Assembly: GCF_014268885.2 (NCBI RefSeq)
Contig: NZ_CP077095.1
Coordinates: 3,565,001 to 3,629,000 of the forward strand
Direction: 5' to 3'
Length of the DNA stretch: 64,000 nucleotides
Origin: Pseudomonas xantholysinigenes
GTDB lineage: Bacteria; Pseudomonadota; Gammaproteobacteria; Pseudomonadales; Pseudomonadaceae
Shown: positions 1-7,670 of the stretch, one piece after another
Layout: each line of letters begins with the position of its first letter
Position numbering within the stretch: position 1 is the stretch's first letter
Program-made: the position numbers and the translations under genes
Notes under the pieces: model-generated
What the model saw: the letters and a program-made list of their open reading frames with translations, nothing else
What the model was told of the DNA's origin: nothing
Databases searched by the model: none

Positions 1-1
1 T

Positions 2-586
2 GTCGCCCTGGAGTTCACCGGCCCGCTTACCGTTGCATTGCTGGCATCACGACGAGCGCTGGACTTCGTCTGGATCACTCTGGCCGTCATCGGCCTGCTG
101 CTGTTGATACCGGTTGGCCAGACCGGCGCCAATATCGACCCGCTGGGAGCTGGCTATGCCCTGGGGGCCGGCGTGTGCTGGGCGCTGTACATTCTATATG
201 GGCAGCGCGCTGGCGCCGAAAACGGTATCCAGACCGCAGCCTTGGGCGTGGTAATCGCTGCGTTGTTCGTCGCTCCCATCGGCATTGTCCATGCCGGCAG
301 CACCTTGCTGACACCCTCCCTGCTACCCGTAGCGCTGGGCGTGGCGATCCTTTCTACCGCCCTGCCCTACAGCCTGGAGATGGTCGCCCTGACCCGCATG
401 CCTGCCCGCACCTTCGGTACCCTGATGAGCATCGAGCCCGCCTTCGGCGCGTTGTCAGGGCTGCTGTTCCTCGGAGAACAGCTCACACTCTGGCAATGGC
501 TGGCAATCCTCGCCATCATTAGCGCATCAGTGGGGGCCACGCTGTCCATGAAACGCGAGGGAACTCCACCTGTGGCAGCGGATTGA
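2..586 (+). CDS. rhtA: RhtA-like threonine/homoserine exporter (5' end outside window)
   Basis: C-terminal ~194 residues of an EamA/DMT-family inner-membrane exporter. The frame is open from the window edge, reading VALEFTGPLTVALL, then YGQRAG, LPYSLEM and RTFGTLMSIEP. These segments match, from memory, the second half of E. coli RhtA closely, more closely than generic EamA proteins. At least five hydrophobic helices remain visible. RhtA exports threonine and homoserine across the inner membrane. The real start lies upstream of base 1, so the internal TTG at 38 is not a genuine start. The gene stops at TGA 584-586, and no clear terminator follows. Confidence 0.85.
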   Translation, partial: VALEFTGPLTVALLASRRALDFVWITLAVIGLLLLIPVGQTGANIDPLGAGYALGAGVCWALYILYGQRAGAENGIQTAALGVVIAALFVAPIGIVHAGSTLLTPSLLPVALGVAILSTALPYSLEMVALTRMPARTFGTLMSIEPAFGALSGLLFLGEQLTLWQWLAILAIISASVGATLSMKREGTPPVAAD

Positions 587-773
587 ATTGAGAAATATTT
601 TCATTTGAATGGTTATTCATCCTTGTACCTCTCTTCCCGGCTGATTAAGCTGTCACAAAATCACAATCATGCCGCTATCTACTTAGGCGACCAAGGGAAG
701 CCAGGGAACATCAGGGAAGACACCAAGCGCTGACAACGGGCCCGTCATGCAGTCGGGCCGCATAAGGACAGGA

Positions 774-1055
774 ATGAAACGTATTTTGCTCATCCTGGCC
801 ATTCTGGCCATGGCTGGATGCGCCGCAACAGCCAGCACCGAGGTGAAGCGGGGGAAGAAGGGCCTGCATATCAACTGCTCGGGGCTCTCCTCGTCGTGGG
901 ACAAGTGCTACAGCAAGGCGGCCAGCTCCTGCAGCAGCAAAGGCTACAAGGTCATCGCCCGCTCGGGAGACACCGATGAAGAACCTGGGGACTACGTCTT
1001 CGGCATCAACCCCGCCGGCTATACCAGCCGCAGCATGATCGTGATCTGCAAGTAA
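774..1055 (+). CDS. small lipoprotein, unknown function
   Basis: A 93-residue protein when started at ATG 774, which is preceded by a purine-rich AAGGACAGGA; an in-frame ATG at 747 would add nine residues ahead of the signal peptide. The N terminus is a lipoprotein signal (MKRILLILAILAMAGC) with lipobox M-A-G-C, so Cys17 should be lipidated. The mature part carries four further cysteines (two single ones, C-S, and the C-terminal I-C-K), suggesting disulfides in the periplasm. The family is not recognised. The gene stands alone and ends in a good terminator facing the convergent aminopeptidase gene. Confidence 0.75.
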   Translation: MKRILLILAILAMAGCAATASTEVKRGKKGLHINCSGLSSSWDKCYSKAASSCSSKGYKVIARSGDTDEEPGDYVFGINPAGYTSRSMIVICK

Positions 1056-1060
1056 AAGAA

Positions 1061-1085
1061 CAAGGGCAGCCGATGGCTGCCCTTG
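1061..1085. terminator. bidirectional rho-independent terminator
   Basis: A perfect 11-bp inverted repeat (CAAGGGCAGCC / GGCTGCCCTTG) with a 3-nt loop lies 5 bp after the lipoprotein stop and just before the stop of the convergent aminopeptidase gene. It is followed on the plus strand by GCTGTTTC and on the minus strand by TTCTTTTA, so it can serve both genes. Confidence 0.75.
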
Positions 1086-1090
1086 CTGTT

Positions 1091-2890
1091 TCAGATCGGT
1101 GCAGTACGCCGCTCCAGCCATGCCAGGGCATCCCCGCCCAACAGCGGGGAAAGCCGCTCGCGCACCGTCTGGTGGTAGCGATTGAGCCAGGCGATATCGT
1201 CGCTGCCGAGCGTCTCCACCAGCAAACAGCGTGTATCGATCGGGCACAGGGTCAGTGTCTCGAACTCAAGGAACTCACCGAACTCGCTACTGCCTGCCTC
1301 GCGGTTGACCACCAGGTTTTCGATACGCACGCCCCATTCGCCCGGCCGGTAGGTCCCCGGCTCGATCGAACTGATCATGCCCGGCAGCATCGCCGTCTGC
1401 GGCGCCGGCGCAGCCTGGTAGGCAATCACTTGCGGGCCTTCATGCACATTCATGAAGTAGCCGACACCATGACCGGTGCCATGACCGTAATCGACCTGGT
1501 CCGCCCAGATCGGCGCCCGCGCGATGGCGTCCAGCAATGGCGAAAGAATGCCCCGCGGGAAGCGCGCACGCGACAAGGCAATCATGCCCTTGAGCACCCG
1601 CGAACAGTCGGCCTTCTGTGCCTGGCTCGGCTCGCCGATCGGCACCATGCGGGTGATGTCCGTAGTACCCCCCAGGTACTGGCCGCCAGAGTCGATCAGC
1701 AACAGGCCATTACCCTCGATCACGGCATGGGACTCGTCCGTGGCTCGGTAATGTGGCATCGCGCCATTGGCGTTGTACGCGGCAATGGTCGAGAAGCTCA
1801 ACGACACATAACCAGGACGACGGGCCCGGGCCGCGCTCAATTGCTCGTCGATGGTCAGCTCGGTGATCCGTTCCTGCCCCTGGTGCGCTTCAAACCAGGC
1901 GAAGAATTCGCACAGCGCCGCGCCGTCCTGCTCCATGGCTTGGCGGATATGGGCCAGGTCACCTTCTCCCTTGCGCGACTTGCTCAAGGTGGTCGGGTTG
2001 ATGCCCTCGATCAGACGCACCTGGGCAACGAGATTATCCAGCAACCCCTGGGTGACGCGTGCCGGATCCACCAACAGGCTGGCGCCCGGGGCGATCGCCT
2101 TCAGCGCCGCGTCGATATCGCGGTAGTCGCGCACCTCGATGCCATCCGCCGCCAGCACGCGACGCAGATGTTCGTCCACCTTGCTCGCGCCGACAAACAG
2201 CATGGCTTTGTCCTGGCTGACCAGGGCAAAGGCGACGAATACCGGATTATAGGAAACGTCACTGCCCCGCAGATTGAACAGCCAGGCGATATCGTCGAGT
2301 GTGGCGAGGAAATGCCAGTCGGCCCCCTTGTCGCGCAAGGTATTACGCAACTCGACGAGTTTTTCCGCACGGTTGACCGTGGCATGGGGCGCAAGGTGCT
2401 GATACACCGGGTTCGCTGGCAATGCTGGGCGATCACTCCAGACCTTGGCCAGCACATCCAGATCGGTGCGCAACCGTCCACTGCGGGCTTGCAGACGCTC
2501 GCGCAACTGTCGCGCCGAGGCCAGTGCCATCACCGCCCCATCCACGGCAACGGTGCCGCCCTGCTCGCCAAGCCACTCCAATGCACTGGGATGCCCTGGG
2601 CGCAGCTTCATGAGCTCTATACCGCTACCAGCCAGCTCTTTTTGCGCCTGTTCCCAGTAGCGGCTGTCCGCCCAGACCCCGGCGAAATCCCGGGTCACCA
2701 CCAGGGTACCGACCGAGCCGTGGAATCCGGACAACCACTGCCGCCCCTGCCAATACCCGGGCAGGTACTCGGACAGATGCGGGTCGGCCGACGGCACCAG
2801 CAGGGCATCCACGCCCTCACTGGCCATGACTTCGCGCACACGGGCCAAACGGGCCGGCACGCTTTGCTGAAGGGGGGACTGACTGTTCAT
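1091..2890 (-). CDS. aminopeptidase P family Xaa-Pro aminopeptidase (three-domain type)
   Basis: A cytosolic metallopeptidase that removes an N-terminal residue preceding proline. The 599-residue length fits the long three-domain, eukaryote-like APP1 form rather than E. coli PepP (~440 aa). Two creatinase N-like domains come first. The M24 pita-bread domain follows, with metal-ligand motifs DSGGQY...TDITR (about residues 396-408), HGTGHG (about 468) and SIEPG...RIEN near the C terminus. Start ATG 2890 is preferred over 2908 because AGGAG lies 6 bp upstream of it. It is a single gene, divergent from the DUF3182-like gene. Confidence 0.9.
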   Translation of the reverse strand: MNSQSPLQQSVPARLARVREVMASEGVDALLVPSADPHLSEYLPGYWQGRQWLSGFHGSVGTLVVTRDFAGVWADSRYWEQAQKELAGSGIELMKLRPGHPSALEWLGEQGGTVAVDGAVMALASARQLRERLQARSGRLRTDLDVLAKVWSDRPALPANPVYQHLAPHATVNRAEKLVELRNTLRDKGADWHFLATLDDIAWLFNLRGSDVSYNPVFVAFALVSQDKAMLFVGASKVDEHLRRVLAADGIEVRDYRDIDAALKAIAPGASLLVDPARVTQGLLDNLVAQVRLIEGINPTTLSKSRKGEGDLAHIRQAMEQDGAALCEFFAWFEAHQGQERITELTIDEQLSAARARRPGYVSLSFSTIAAYNANGAMPHYRATDESHAVIEGNGLLLIDSGGQYLGGTTDITRMVPIGEPSQAQKADCSRVLKGMIALSRARFPRGILSPLLDAIARAPIWADQVDYGHGTGHGVGYFMNVHEGPQVIAYQAAPAPQTAMLPGMISSIEPGTYRPGEWGVRIENLVVNREAGSSEFGEFLEFETLTLCPIDTRCLLVETLGSDDIAWLNRYHQTVRERLSPLLGGDALAWLERRTAPI

Positions 2891-3085
2891 GCGCACTCCT
2901 GCGAACACATCTCGACTGATCCAGGCCGTCGATAATGGAGCAGCCGGTCAGCGCCCGCAATCTCCACGACCGTAACAAGGCATGCATTGCCCCATGTGCC
3001 TTGTCGACCGTCGATCACTGGCACTGAACCAACCGTCGACCTGCCCCTCACAGCCTTTACCTACCGTGAGCACGCGAGGCCAGAC

Positions 3086-4198
3086 ATGCACCACACCCGC
3101 GAGCCGAAAGCTGCCGTCGTGCTGCTCGACAACCGCGAGCACACTCCAGACCACGAACATGCGGTGCATCTCAAGCTTGCCGACTGCCTGGCGCAGTTGC
3201 TGGGCATCGAGCGACAGGAGCCGCCGCCGTCCTCGCAGCCCCGCGAGGCTATCTACTATGTCCCTACCCAGACGCTGATCGATCCAACCCGCTACCAGCC
3301 GAGGGGCATCGAAACCGAAGACGATCTGTTCGGCGGCCTGGTCAGCCAACCGTTCATGGCGACCAAGGCCATCTCCCATCCGTTGCCTGCAGGTGCAGCC
3401 TGCCCACCAGGCTGGACTGACGCTTTCGCGCAACATGCCAGCGACGCCCTGCTGCGTGGCTACACGGTGTTTGCCAGGGAAGATGCGCGACGTGCCGTCG
3501 CCCTGCTGTTGCGCGAGGGCAAGGTACGCATCAAGCCGGTGCGTGCCTGCGCCGGTCGCGGCCAACAGGTGATCAGCGACCTCCAGGCCCTGGAGCCAAT
3601 ACTTGCAGCAATGGATGAGCAGGCCCTGGGCCTGTGGGGGCTGGTCCTGGAGGAGGACCTGAGCGCTGTCGAGACCTTCAGCGTCGGCCAGGCACGCGTT
3701 GCCGGACTGACCTTGAGCTACCACGGTACCCAACAACTCACCCGCGACCACGATGGCAACGACGTCTATGGTGGCTCGGATCTGGTGTTCGTACGCGGTG
3801 ACTATCTGCAACTGTTGCAGCTGCCGCTGGAGGACCCGGTACGCCTGGCCATCAATCAGGCCATGCGCTACGAGCAGGCCGCCGAGCGCTACTTCCCGGG
3901 TTTTATCGCCTCACGGCGCAACTATGACGTCGCTCGCGGCCTGGACAGCCGCGGGCATCTGCGCAGCGGGGTGCTGGAGCAATCCTGGCGCATAGGCGGC
4001 GCCAGCAGTGCTGAAGTACTGGCCTTGCTGGCATTTGCCGCCAACCCGGCGTTGCAAGCATTGCGCGCCTCCACCCACGAGGTGTTCGGCGCCTGCACGC
4101 TACCAGCCGACGCCACGCTTTTCTACCAGGGGGATGACTGTGAACTCGGACAACTCAGCAAATACGCACGGATCCGCGACCATGACCGCAGAGAGTGA
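3086..4198 (+). CDS. DUF3182-like protein
   Basis: A 370-residue soluble protein from ATG 3086; an upstream in-frame ATG at 2987 exists but the added residues look non-coding. I recognise it as resembling the DUF3182 family, for which I know no established function. The middle (RIKPVRACAGRGQQVISD, a later LVLEEDL, and YGGSDLVFVRGDY) resembles the nucleotide-binding half of ATP-grasp enzymes, but this is inference only. The last 17 bp overlap the next gene in another frame, so the two are probably co-translated. Pairing with an alpha/beta hydrolase suggests a small-molecule ligase/esterase couple. Confidence 0.7.
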   Translation: MHHTREPKAAVVLLDNREHTPDHEHAVHLKLADCLAQLLGIERQEPPPSSQPREAIYYVPTQTLIDPTRYQPRGIETEDDLFGGLVSQPFMATKAISHPLPAGAACPPGWTDAFAQHASDALLRGYTVFAREDARRAVALLLREGKVRIKPVRACAGRGQQVISDLQALEPILAAMDEQALGLWGLVLEEDLSAVETFSVGQARVAGLTLSYHGTQQLTRDHDGNDVYGGSDLVFVRGDYLQLLQLPLEDPVRLAINQAMRYEQAAERYFPGFIASRRNYDVARGLDSRGHLRSGVLEQSWRIGGASSAEVLALLAFAANPALQALRASTHEVFGACTLPADATLFYQGDDCELGQLSKYARIRDHDRRE

Positions 4199-4952
4199 AA
4201 GCATCGAACTGCAAGTGCAAGGCGAAACCATTGCCGGCACCCTGGTCAGCCCCGGCAGCCGCATGCCGGGAATTCTCTTTGTCCACGGCTGGGGCGGCAG
4301 CCAGCAACGCGACCTCGCCCGCGCCCGGCAGATCACCGGACTGGGCTGCGTATGCATGACCTTCGACCTGCGCGGCCACGAGAAAACCGCAAGTCAGCGC
4401 CTGACCGTCACCCGCGAGCAGAACCTCGACGACGTACTGGTAGCCTACGACCGCCTCGCCGGTCACCCCTCGGTCGACCCTGGCGCCATCGCCGTGATCG
4501 GCAGCAGCTACGGCGGTTACCTGGCAACGCTGCTGAGCAGTCGCCGATCCGTGAAGTGGCTAGCCCTGCGGGTACCGGCGCTGTATTGGGACGACGAATG
4601 GAATGCCCCCAAGCAGGGCCTCGACCGCCAGCGGCTAAGTGCCTATCGCCTGCGCAGCCTGAGCCCGGCCGATAACCGCGCCCTGGCCGCCTGCGCCGAG
4701 TTCGGCGGCGACGTGCTGCTGGTGGAGTCGGAGCAGGACGACTACGTGCCCCATAGCACATTGATGAGCTATCGTTCGGCGTTCGTCAGCGCCCACTCGA
4801 TGACCCATCGCAGGGTCGATGGCGCCGACCATGCGCTGTCGAGCGAACAGAGCCAGAAGGCCTACAGTGCGATCCTCACCGCCTGGATCAGCGAAATGGT
4901 CATCGGCGCCCGCCTCGACCGCTACCCGCACTACGCCCCCTGGTACGCCTGA
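4182..4952 (+). CDS. alpha/beta hydrolase
   Basis: A 256-residue serine hydrolase of the dienelactone-hydrolase/peptidase S9-like class. HGWGG forms the oxyanion region, GSSYGG the nucleophile elbow (Ser near residue 108), VESEQDD supplies a likely acid (near 186), and GADH the histidine (near 217). There is no signal peptide, so it is cytoplasmic. The start at ATG 4182 lies inside the 3' end of the DUF3182-like gene (17-bp overlap), indicating translational coupling. The substrate is unknown. Its 3' end overlaps the convergent monooxygenase gene by 22 bp. Confidence 0.85.
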   Translation: MTAESESIELQVQGETIAGTLVSPGSRMPGILFVHGWGGSQQRDLARARQITGLGCVCMTFDLRGHEKTASQRLTVTREQNLDDVLVAYDRLAGHPSVDPGAIAVIGSSYGGYLATLLSSRRSVKWLALRVPALYWDDEWNAPKQGLDRQRLSAYRLRSLSPADNRALAACAEFGGDVLLVESEQDDYVPHSTLMSYRSAFVSAHSMTHRRVDGADHALSSEQSQKAYSAILTAWISEMVIGARLDRYPHYAPWYA

Positions 4953-5311
4953 GAAGCACCTACCTGGCAATGCAGGCCACCATCGGCCCCGCGCACCAGG
5001 CTACGCAGGGTTTGATAAGCGGAGAAGTTCACCCCACGGGCCTGGTGTTGACACAGCAGGTCAAGGAACGGTTCCTCGACGAAACACCCCGCCGCCGCCG
5101 ACCAAGCCTCCCGCGACTGCCACTGCAGGTGCTGCAACACCCGCTGGCCATCGTCGCTGACCTGGATGCTGACATTCAGCAGGCCGGCGCAGCGCTGCGC
5201 CAATTGCTCGCTACGACTGACCAAGGCCTCGGCCAGCGCCTCCTGGCGCAGCGGTGGCACGTTGTACTCGATCATCTGGGTGAACCACAGGGAATGGGTG
5301 TTGGCCGCCAT
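4931..5311 (-). CDS. antibiotic biosynthesis monooxygenase (ABM)-like protein, SoxR-controlled
   Basis: A 126-residue ferredoxin-like ABM-fold protein: an IEYNVPPLRQEAL opening, then RCAGLLNVSIQVSDDGQRVLQHLQWQSREAW, typical of small dimeric quinol/antibiotic monooxygenases. Start ATG 5311 has AGGAG upstream. It is transcribed divergently from soxR, and its promoter region holds a SoxR box between -35 and -10 elements with a 19-bp spacer. P. aeruginosa has, from memory, the same arrangement (soxR beside the SoxR-induced putative monooxygenase PA2274). A role in modifying redox-cycling compounds is inferred. Confidence 0.8.
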   Translation of the reverse strand: MAANTHSLWFTQMIEYNVPPLRQEALAEALVSRSEQLAQRCAGLLNVSIQVSDDGQRVLQHLQWQSREAWSAAAGCFVEEPFLDLLCQHQARGVNFSAYQTLRSLVRGADGGLHCQVGASQAYQGA

Positions 5312-5354
5312 CGCGGATCTCCTCGTTTCGGACAGTTGCAGCAGATGGTCGAGG

Positions 5355-5385
5355 AGGGTAAAACCTCCAGTTAACTCAAGGTCAA
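5355..5385 (-). promoter_or_regulatory. SoxR box and MerR-type promoter for the ABM gene
   Basis: On the minus strand TTGACC (5385-5380) and TACCCT (5360-5355) are separated by exactly 19 bp, the over-long spacer typical of MerR-family activated promoters. The spacer region contains CCTCCAGTTAACTCAAGG (5364-5381), which matches the E. coli SoxR box CCTCAAGTTAACTTGAGG at 15 of 18 positions. It sits 17 bp before the soxR start, so it may also repress soxR. Confidence 0.85.
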
Positions 5386-5398
5386 GGATTTTCTAACC

Positions 5399-5854
5399 AT
5401 GCAATCACCCGCCCCCCAGGACCGCTTGCTCAGTGTTGGTCAACTGGCGGCTCGTAGCGGCGTGGCGGTAACTGCCCTGCACTTCTACGAAACCAAGGGA
5501 CTGATCCACAGCACTCGCAACGCCGGCAACCAGCGCCGCTACTCGCGGGCGGTACTGCGTCGGGTGGCGGTGATCAAGATGGCCCAGCGCCTGGGCATTC
5601 CCCTCGGCGATATCGCCAAGGCCCTCGATACCCTACCCTGCGACCACACCCCCACGGCCGGAGATTGGCAGCGCCTTTCGGCGCAGTGGCGCGACGACCT
5701 GACCCGGCGCATCGACGAAATGATCATGTTGCGCGACCAGCTCGATGGTTGCATCGGCTGTGGCTGCATGTCGCTCAAGGAATGCCCGCTGCGCAATCAC
5801 CAAGATCGCCTGGCCGACAAAGGCCCAGGCCCACACCCGCCCAGCCAGGCTTGA
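5399..5854 (+). CDS. soxR: redox-sensitive transcriptional activator SoxR
   Basis: A 151-residue MerR-family regulator. The N-terminal winged helix (SVGQLAARSGVAVTALHFYETKGL) is followed by the dimerisation helix and a [2Fe-2S] cluster motif with C118, C121, C123 and C129 (C-I-G-C-G-C then C-P-L). This spacing is diagnostic of SoxR, which senses redox-cycling drugs and superoxide through cluster oxidation. In pseudomonads it activates efflux and monooxygenase genes rather than soxS. The divergent ABM gene with a SoxR box in its promoter is the obvious local target. Confidence 0.95.
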   Translation: MQSPAPQDRLLSVGQLAARSGVAVTALHFYETKGLIHSTRNAGNQRRYSRAVLRRVAVIKMAQRLGIPLGDIAKALDTLPCDHTPTAGDWQRLSAQWRDDLTRRIDEMIMLRDQLDGCIGCGCMSLKECPLRNHQDRLADKGPGPHPPSQA

Positions 5855-5885
5855 GACGCGCTTGGTGATCAGGGCACGCGGGCGC

Positions 5886-6461
5886 TCAGATCACCACATT
5901 GCGCACAAAGCGCACGGCCACCTCGCCGTCGTTGCGATAGGCGTAGCGACAATCGCTGGGAAAAACGAAAAACTCGCCCTGGCCCAACTGCCGCTCGCCA
6001 TTCTCGATGATCAAGGTCAGACAGCCCTCGGCCACATAGATCTGCTCGCTCCAACCGGCGGCATCGGCTTCGCTGGCGTAACACTCGCCCGGCGCCAGGG
6101 TCCACTCCCACAACTCCACCTCGCGTCGGGCCGGACTGCTGCCCAGCAGCACGGCCCGACTGCCAGGGTGCTCACCGGCCCAGGCCAACTCGTCGATGCG
6201 GCTGAGGTCACGCCGATCAGGTGCCTGTATCAAGGTACTGAAAGCCACGCCCAGTGCCTCGGCAATCAGGTCGAGCGTGGTGAGGCTGACATTCTTTTCG
6301 CCCGCCTCAATGGCCACCAGCATCCGTCGGCTGACCCCCGAGCGCTCGGCCAGGGCGGTCTGGCTCAGGCCGGCATCACCACGCAAACGACGCACGTTCT
6401 GGCTGACATGCTGGAGAACCGAGGCTCGGTGTTCGGAATCTTTGTGCACTATATTGCTCAC
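5886..6461 (-). CDS. XRE-family regulator with C-terminal cupin domain
   Basis: About 191 residues from GTG 6461; GTG 6449 is also possible, and longer forms would run into the divergent gene. The N-terminal HTH reads SQTALAERSGVSRRMLVAIEAGEKNVSLTTLDLIAEAL, and a C-terminal cupin (AGWSEQIYVAEGCLTLIIENGE...FFVFPSDCRYAYRN) probably binds a small effector. Such HTH-cupin proteins commonly control an adjacent exporter or catabolic gene. It is divergent from the EamA transporter, and the shared promoter contains two related palindromes. Confidence 0.8.
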   Translation of the reverse strand: MSNIVHKDSEHRASVLQHVSQNVRRLRGDAGLSQTALAERSGVSRRMLVAIEAGEKNVSLTTLDLIAEALGVAFSTLIQAPDRRDLSRIDELAWAGEHPGSRAVLLGSSPARREVELWEWTLAPGECYASEADAAGWSEQIYVAEGCLTLIIENGERQLGQGEFFVFPSDCRYAYRNDGEVAVRFVRNVVI

Positions 6462-6490
6462 TGATAGAGATTGCGCAGTATACTGCCCAC
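6444..6490. promoter_or_regulatory. paired palindromic operators between XRE-cupin regulator and exporter
   Basis: GTGCACTATATTGCTCAC (6444-6461) and GCGCAGTATACTGCCCAC (6473-6490) are direct repeats with a 29-bp period. Each is itself palindromic, and the core of the second (GCAGTATACTGC) is perfect. The second contains TATACT, usable as a -10 on either strand. This placement suits operators of the neighbouring repressor, but no binding evidence is available. Confidence 0.55.
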
Positions 6491-6533
6491 TTTGCGGCGA
6501 ATTGTGCGCCGCCCCTTCCGAGCGTGCAAGACC

Positions 6534-7478
6534 ATGAGCCAGCCCACCCCCAACCAACCTGCCGTCAGCTTTCGCCTGAGCAAGGCCGAATGGGTGCTGG
6601 TATTCATCACCATGCTCTGGGGCGGCACCTTCCTGATCGTGCACAACGTCATGACCGTCAGCGGGCCGATGTTCTTCGTCGGCCTGCGCTTCGCCGCCGC
6701 GGCCTTGTTCGTCGGGTTGGTGTCGGCCCGCGCGCTGCCAGGCCTGACCTTTACCGAACTCAAGGCCGGACTACTGATCGGCGTGTCGATCATGCTCGGC
6801 TACGGCCTGCAGACCATGGGCCTGCAGACCATCAGCAGCAGCCAGTCGGCGTTCATCACGGCACTCTATGTACCCTTCGTGCCGATCCTGCAATGGCTGG
6901 TGCTGGGACGCCGCCCAGGGCTGATGCCCAGCATCGGCATTGGCCTGGCGTTCGTCGGTCTGATGCTGCTGGCCGGCCCCGAGGGCGGCTCGTTGCATTT
7001 CAGCGAGGGCGAAGTGGTGACCCTGATCAGCGCGGTGGCGATCGCCGGCGAAATCATCCTCATCAGCCGCTACGCCGGCAAGGTCGATGTGCGCCGGGTC
7101 ACCGTGGTGCAACTGGCCACCGCTTCGGCGCTGGCGTTCCTGATGACCGTGCCGACCCAGGAGCGCATTCCCGACTTTTCCTGGTTGTTGCTGATCAGCG
7201 CCGTTGGCCTGGGGGCGATGAGCGCGGTGATCCAGGTGGCGATGAACTGGGCGCAGAAGTCGGTTTCGCCGACCCGGGCCACGCTGATCTATGCAGGAGA
7301 ACCAGTGTGGGCCGGCATCGTCGGGCGTCTTGCCGGCGAGCGTTTGCCGGGCGTGGCGCTGATCGGCGGAGCGCTGATCGTGCTGGCGGTGGTGGTCAGC
7401 GAGCTGAAGATTCGACGCCAGGACGAGGCCGACGCGTTGCAGGACGATGAGGGGCGCCAGCGTGAAGCGGAGTTGTAA
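6534..7478 (+). CDS. EamA/DMT-family transporter
   Basis: A 314-residue inner-membrane protein with about ten predicted transmembrane helices in two EamA repeats: WGGTFLIVHNVMTVSGPMFFVGLRFA in the first half and PTRATLIYAGEPVWAGIVGRLAGERL in the second. The start at ATG 6534 follows a gap from the divergent regulator. DMT exporters of this type extrude amino acids or related metabolites; the substrate cannot be read from sequence. The linked HTH-cupin repressor is the likely regulator. A GC-rich hairpin without a T-tract (GGGCCG/CGGCCC, 7499-7515) follows the gene. Confidence 0.85.
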   Translation: MSQPTPNQPAVSFRLSKAEWVLVFITMLWGGTFLIVHNVMTVSGPMFFVGLRFAAAALFVGLVSARALPGLTFTELKAGLLIGVSIMLGYGLQTMGLQTISSSQSAFITALYVPFVPILQWLVLGRRPGLMPSIGIGLAFVGLMLLAGPEGGSLHFSEGEVVTLISAVAIAGEIILISRYAGKVDVRRVTVVQLATASALAFLMTVPTQERIPDFSWLLLISAVGLGAMSAVIQVAMNWAQKSVSPTRATLIYAGEPVWAGIVGRLAGERLPGVALIGGALIVLAVVVSELKIRRQDEADALQDDEGRQREAEL

Positions 7479-7611
7479 GTAACTCCGTACAACCAAGAGG
7501 GCCGTGCCGCGGCCCCACGATCCTGCAATCACCCGCTATGCTCTGTAAAAAACTGTTATAAAAAAACAGCTTGTCGCAGCACATTTGTAGGATCCTGCAA
7601 CCGCTTGCGTG

Positions 7612-7640
7612 TTGGTGATCAACCACCCGGCACGTATGAT
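7612..7640 (+). promoter_or_regulatory. probable sigma-70 promoter of the mnh operon
   Basis: TTGGTG (7612-7617) and TATGAT (7635-7640) are separated by 17 bp and lie about 30 bp upstream of the mnhA start. An A/T-rich palindromic stretch (CTGTTATAAAAAAACAG, near 7552-7568) lies further upstream and could act as an UP element. Confidence 0.45.
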
Positions 7641-7670
7641 CCTTGCCAAACCTCTCCAGAACAGAACGCT

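Noticed and set aside
648..675. Pho-box-like CTGTCACAAAATCACAATC upstream of the small lipoprotein
   Set aside because: Only the first half-site resembles the consensus; the second matches about four of seven positions.
1073..2935. 620-residue open frame opposite the aminopeptidase gene
   Set aside because: It is the antisense shadow of a clearly recognised peptidase; composition (Arg/His/Gln-rich) is typical of GC-rich shadow frames and there is no ribosome site.
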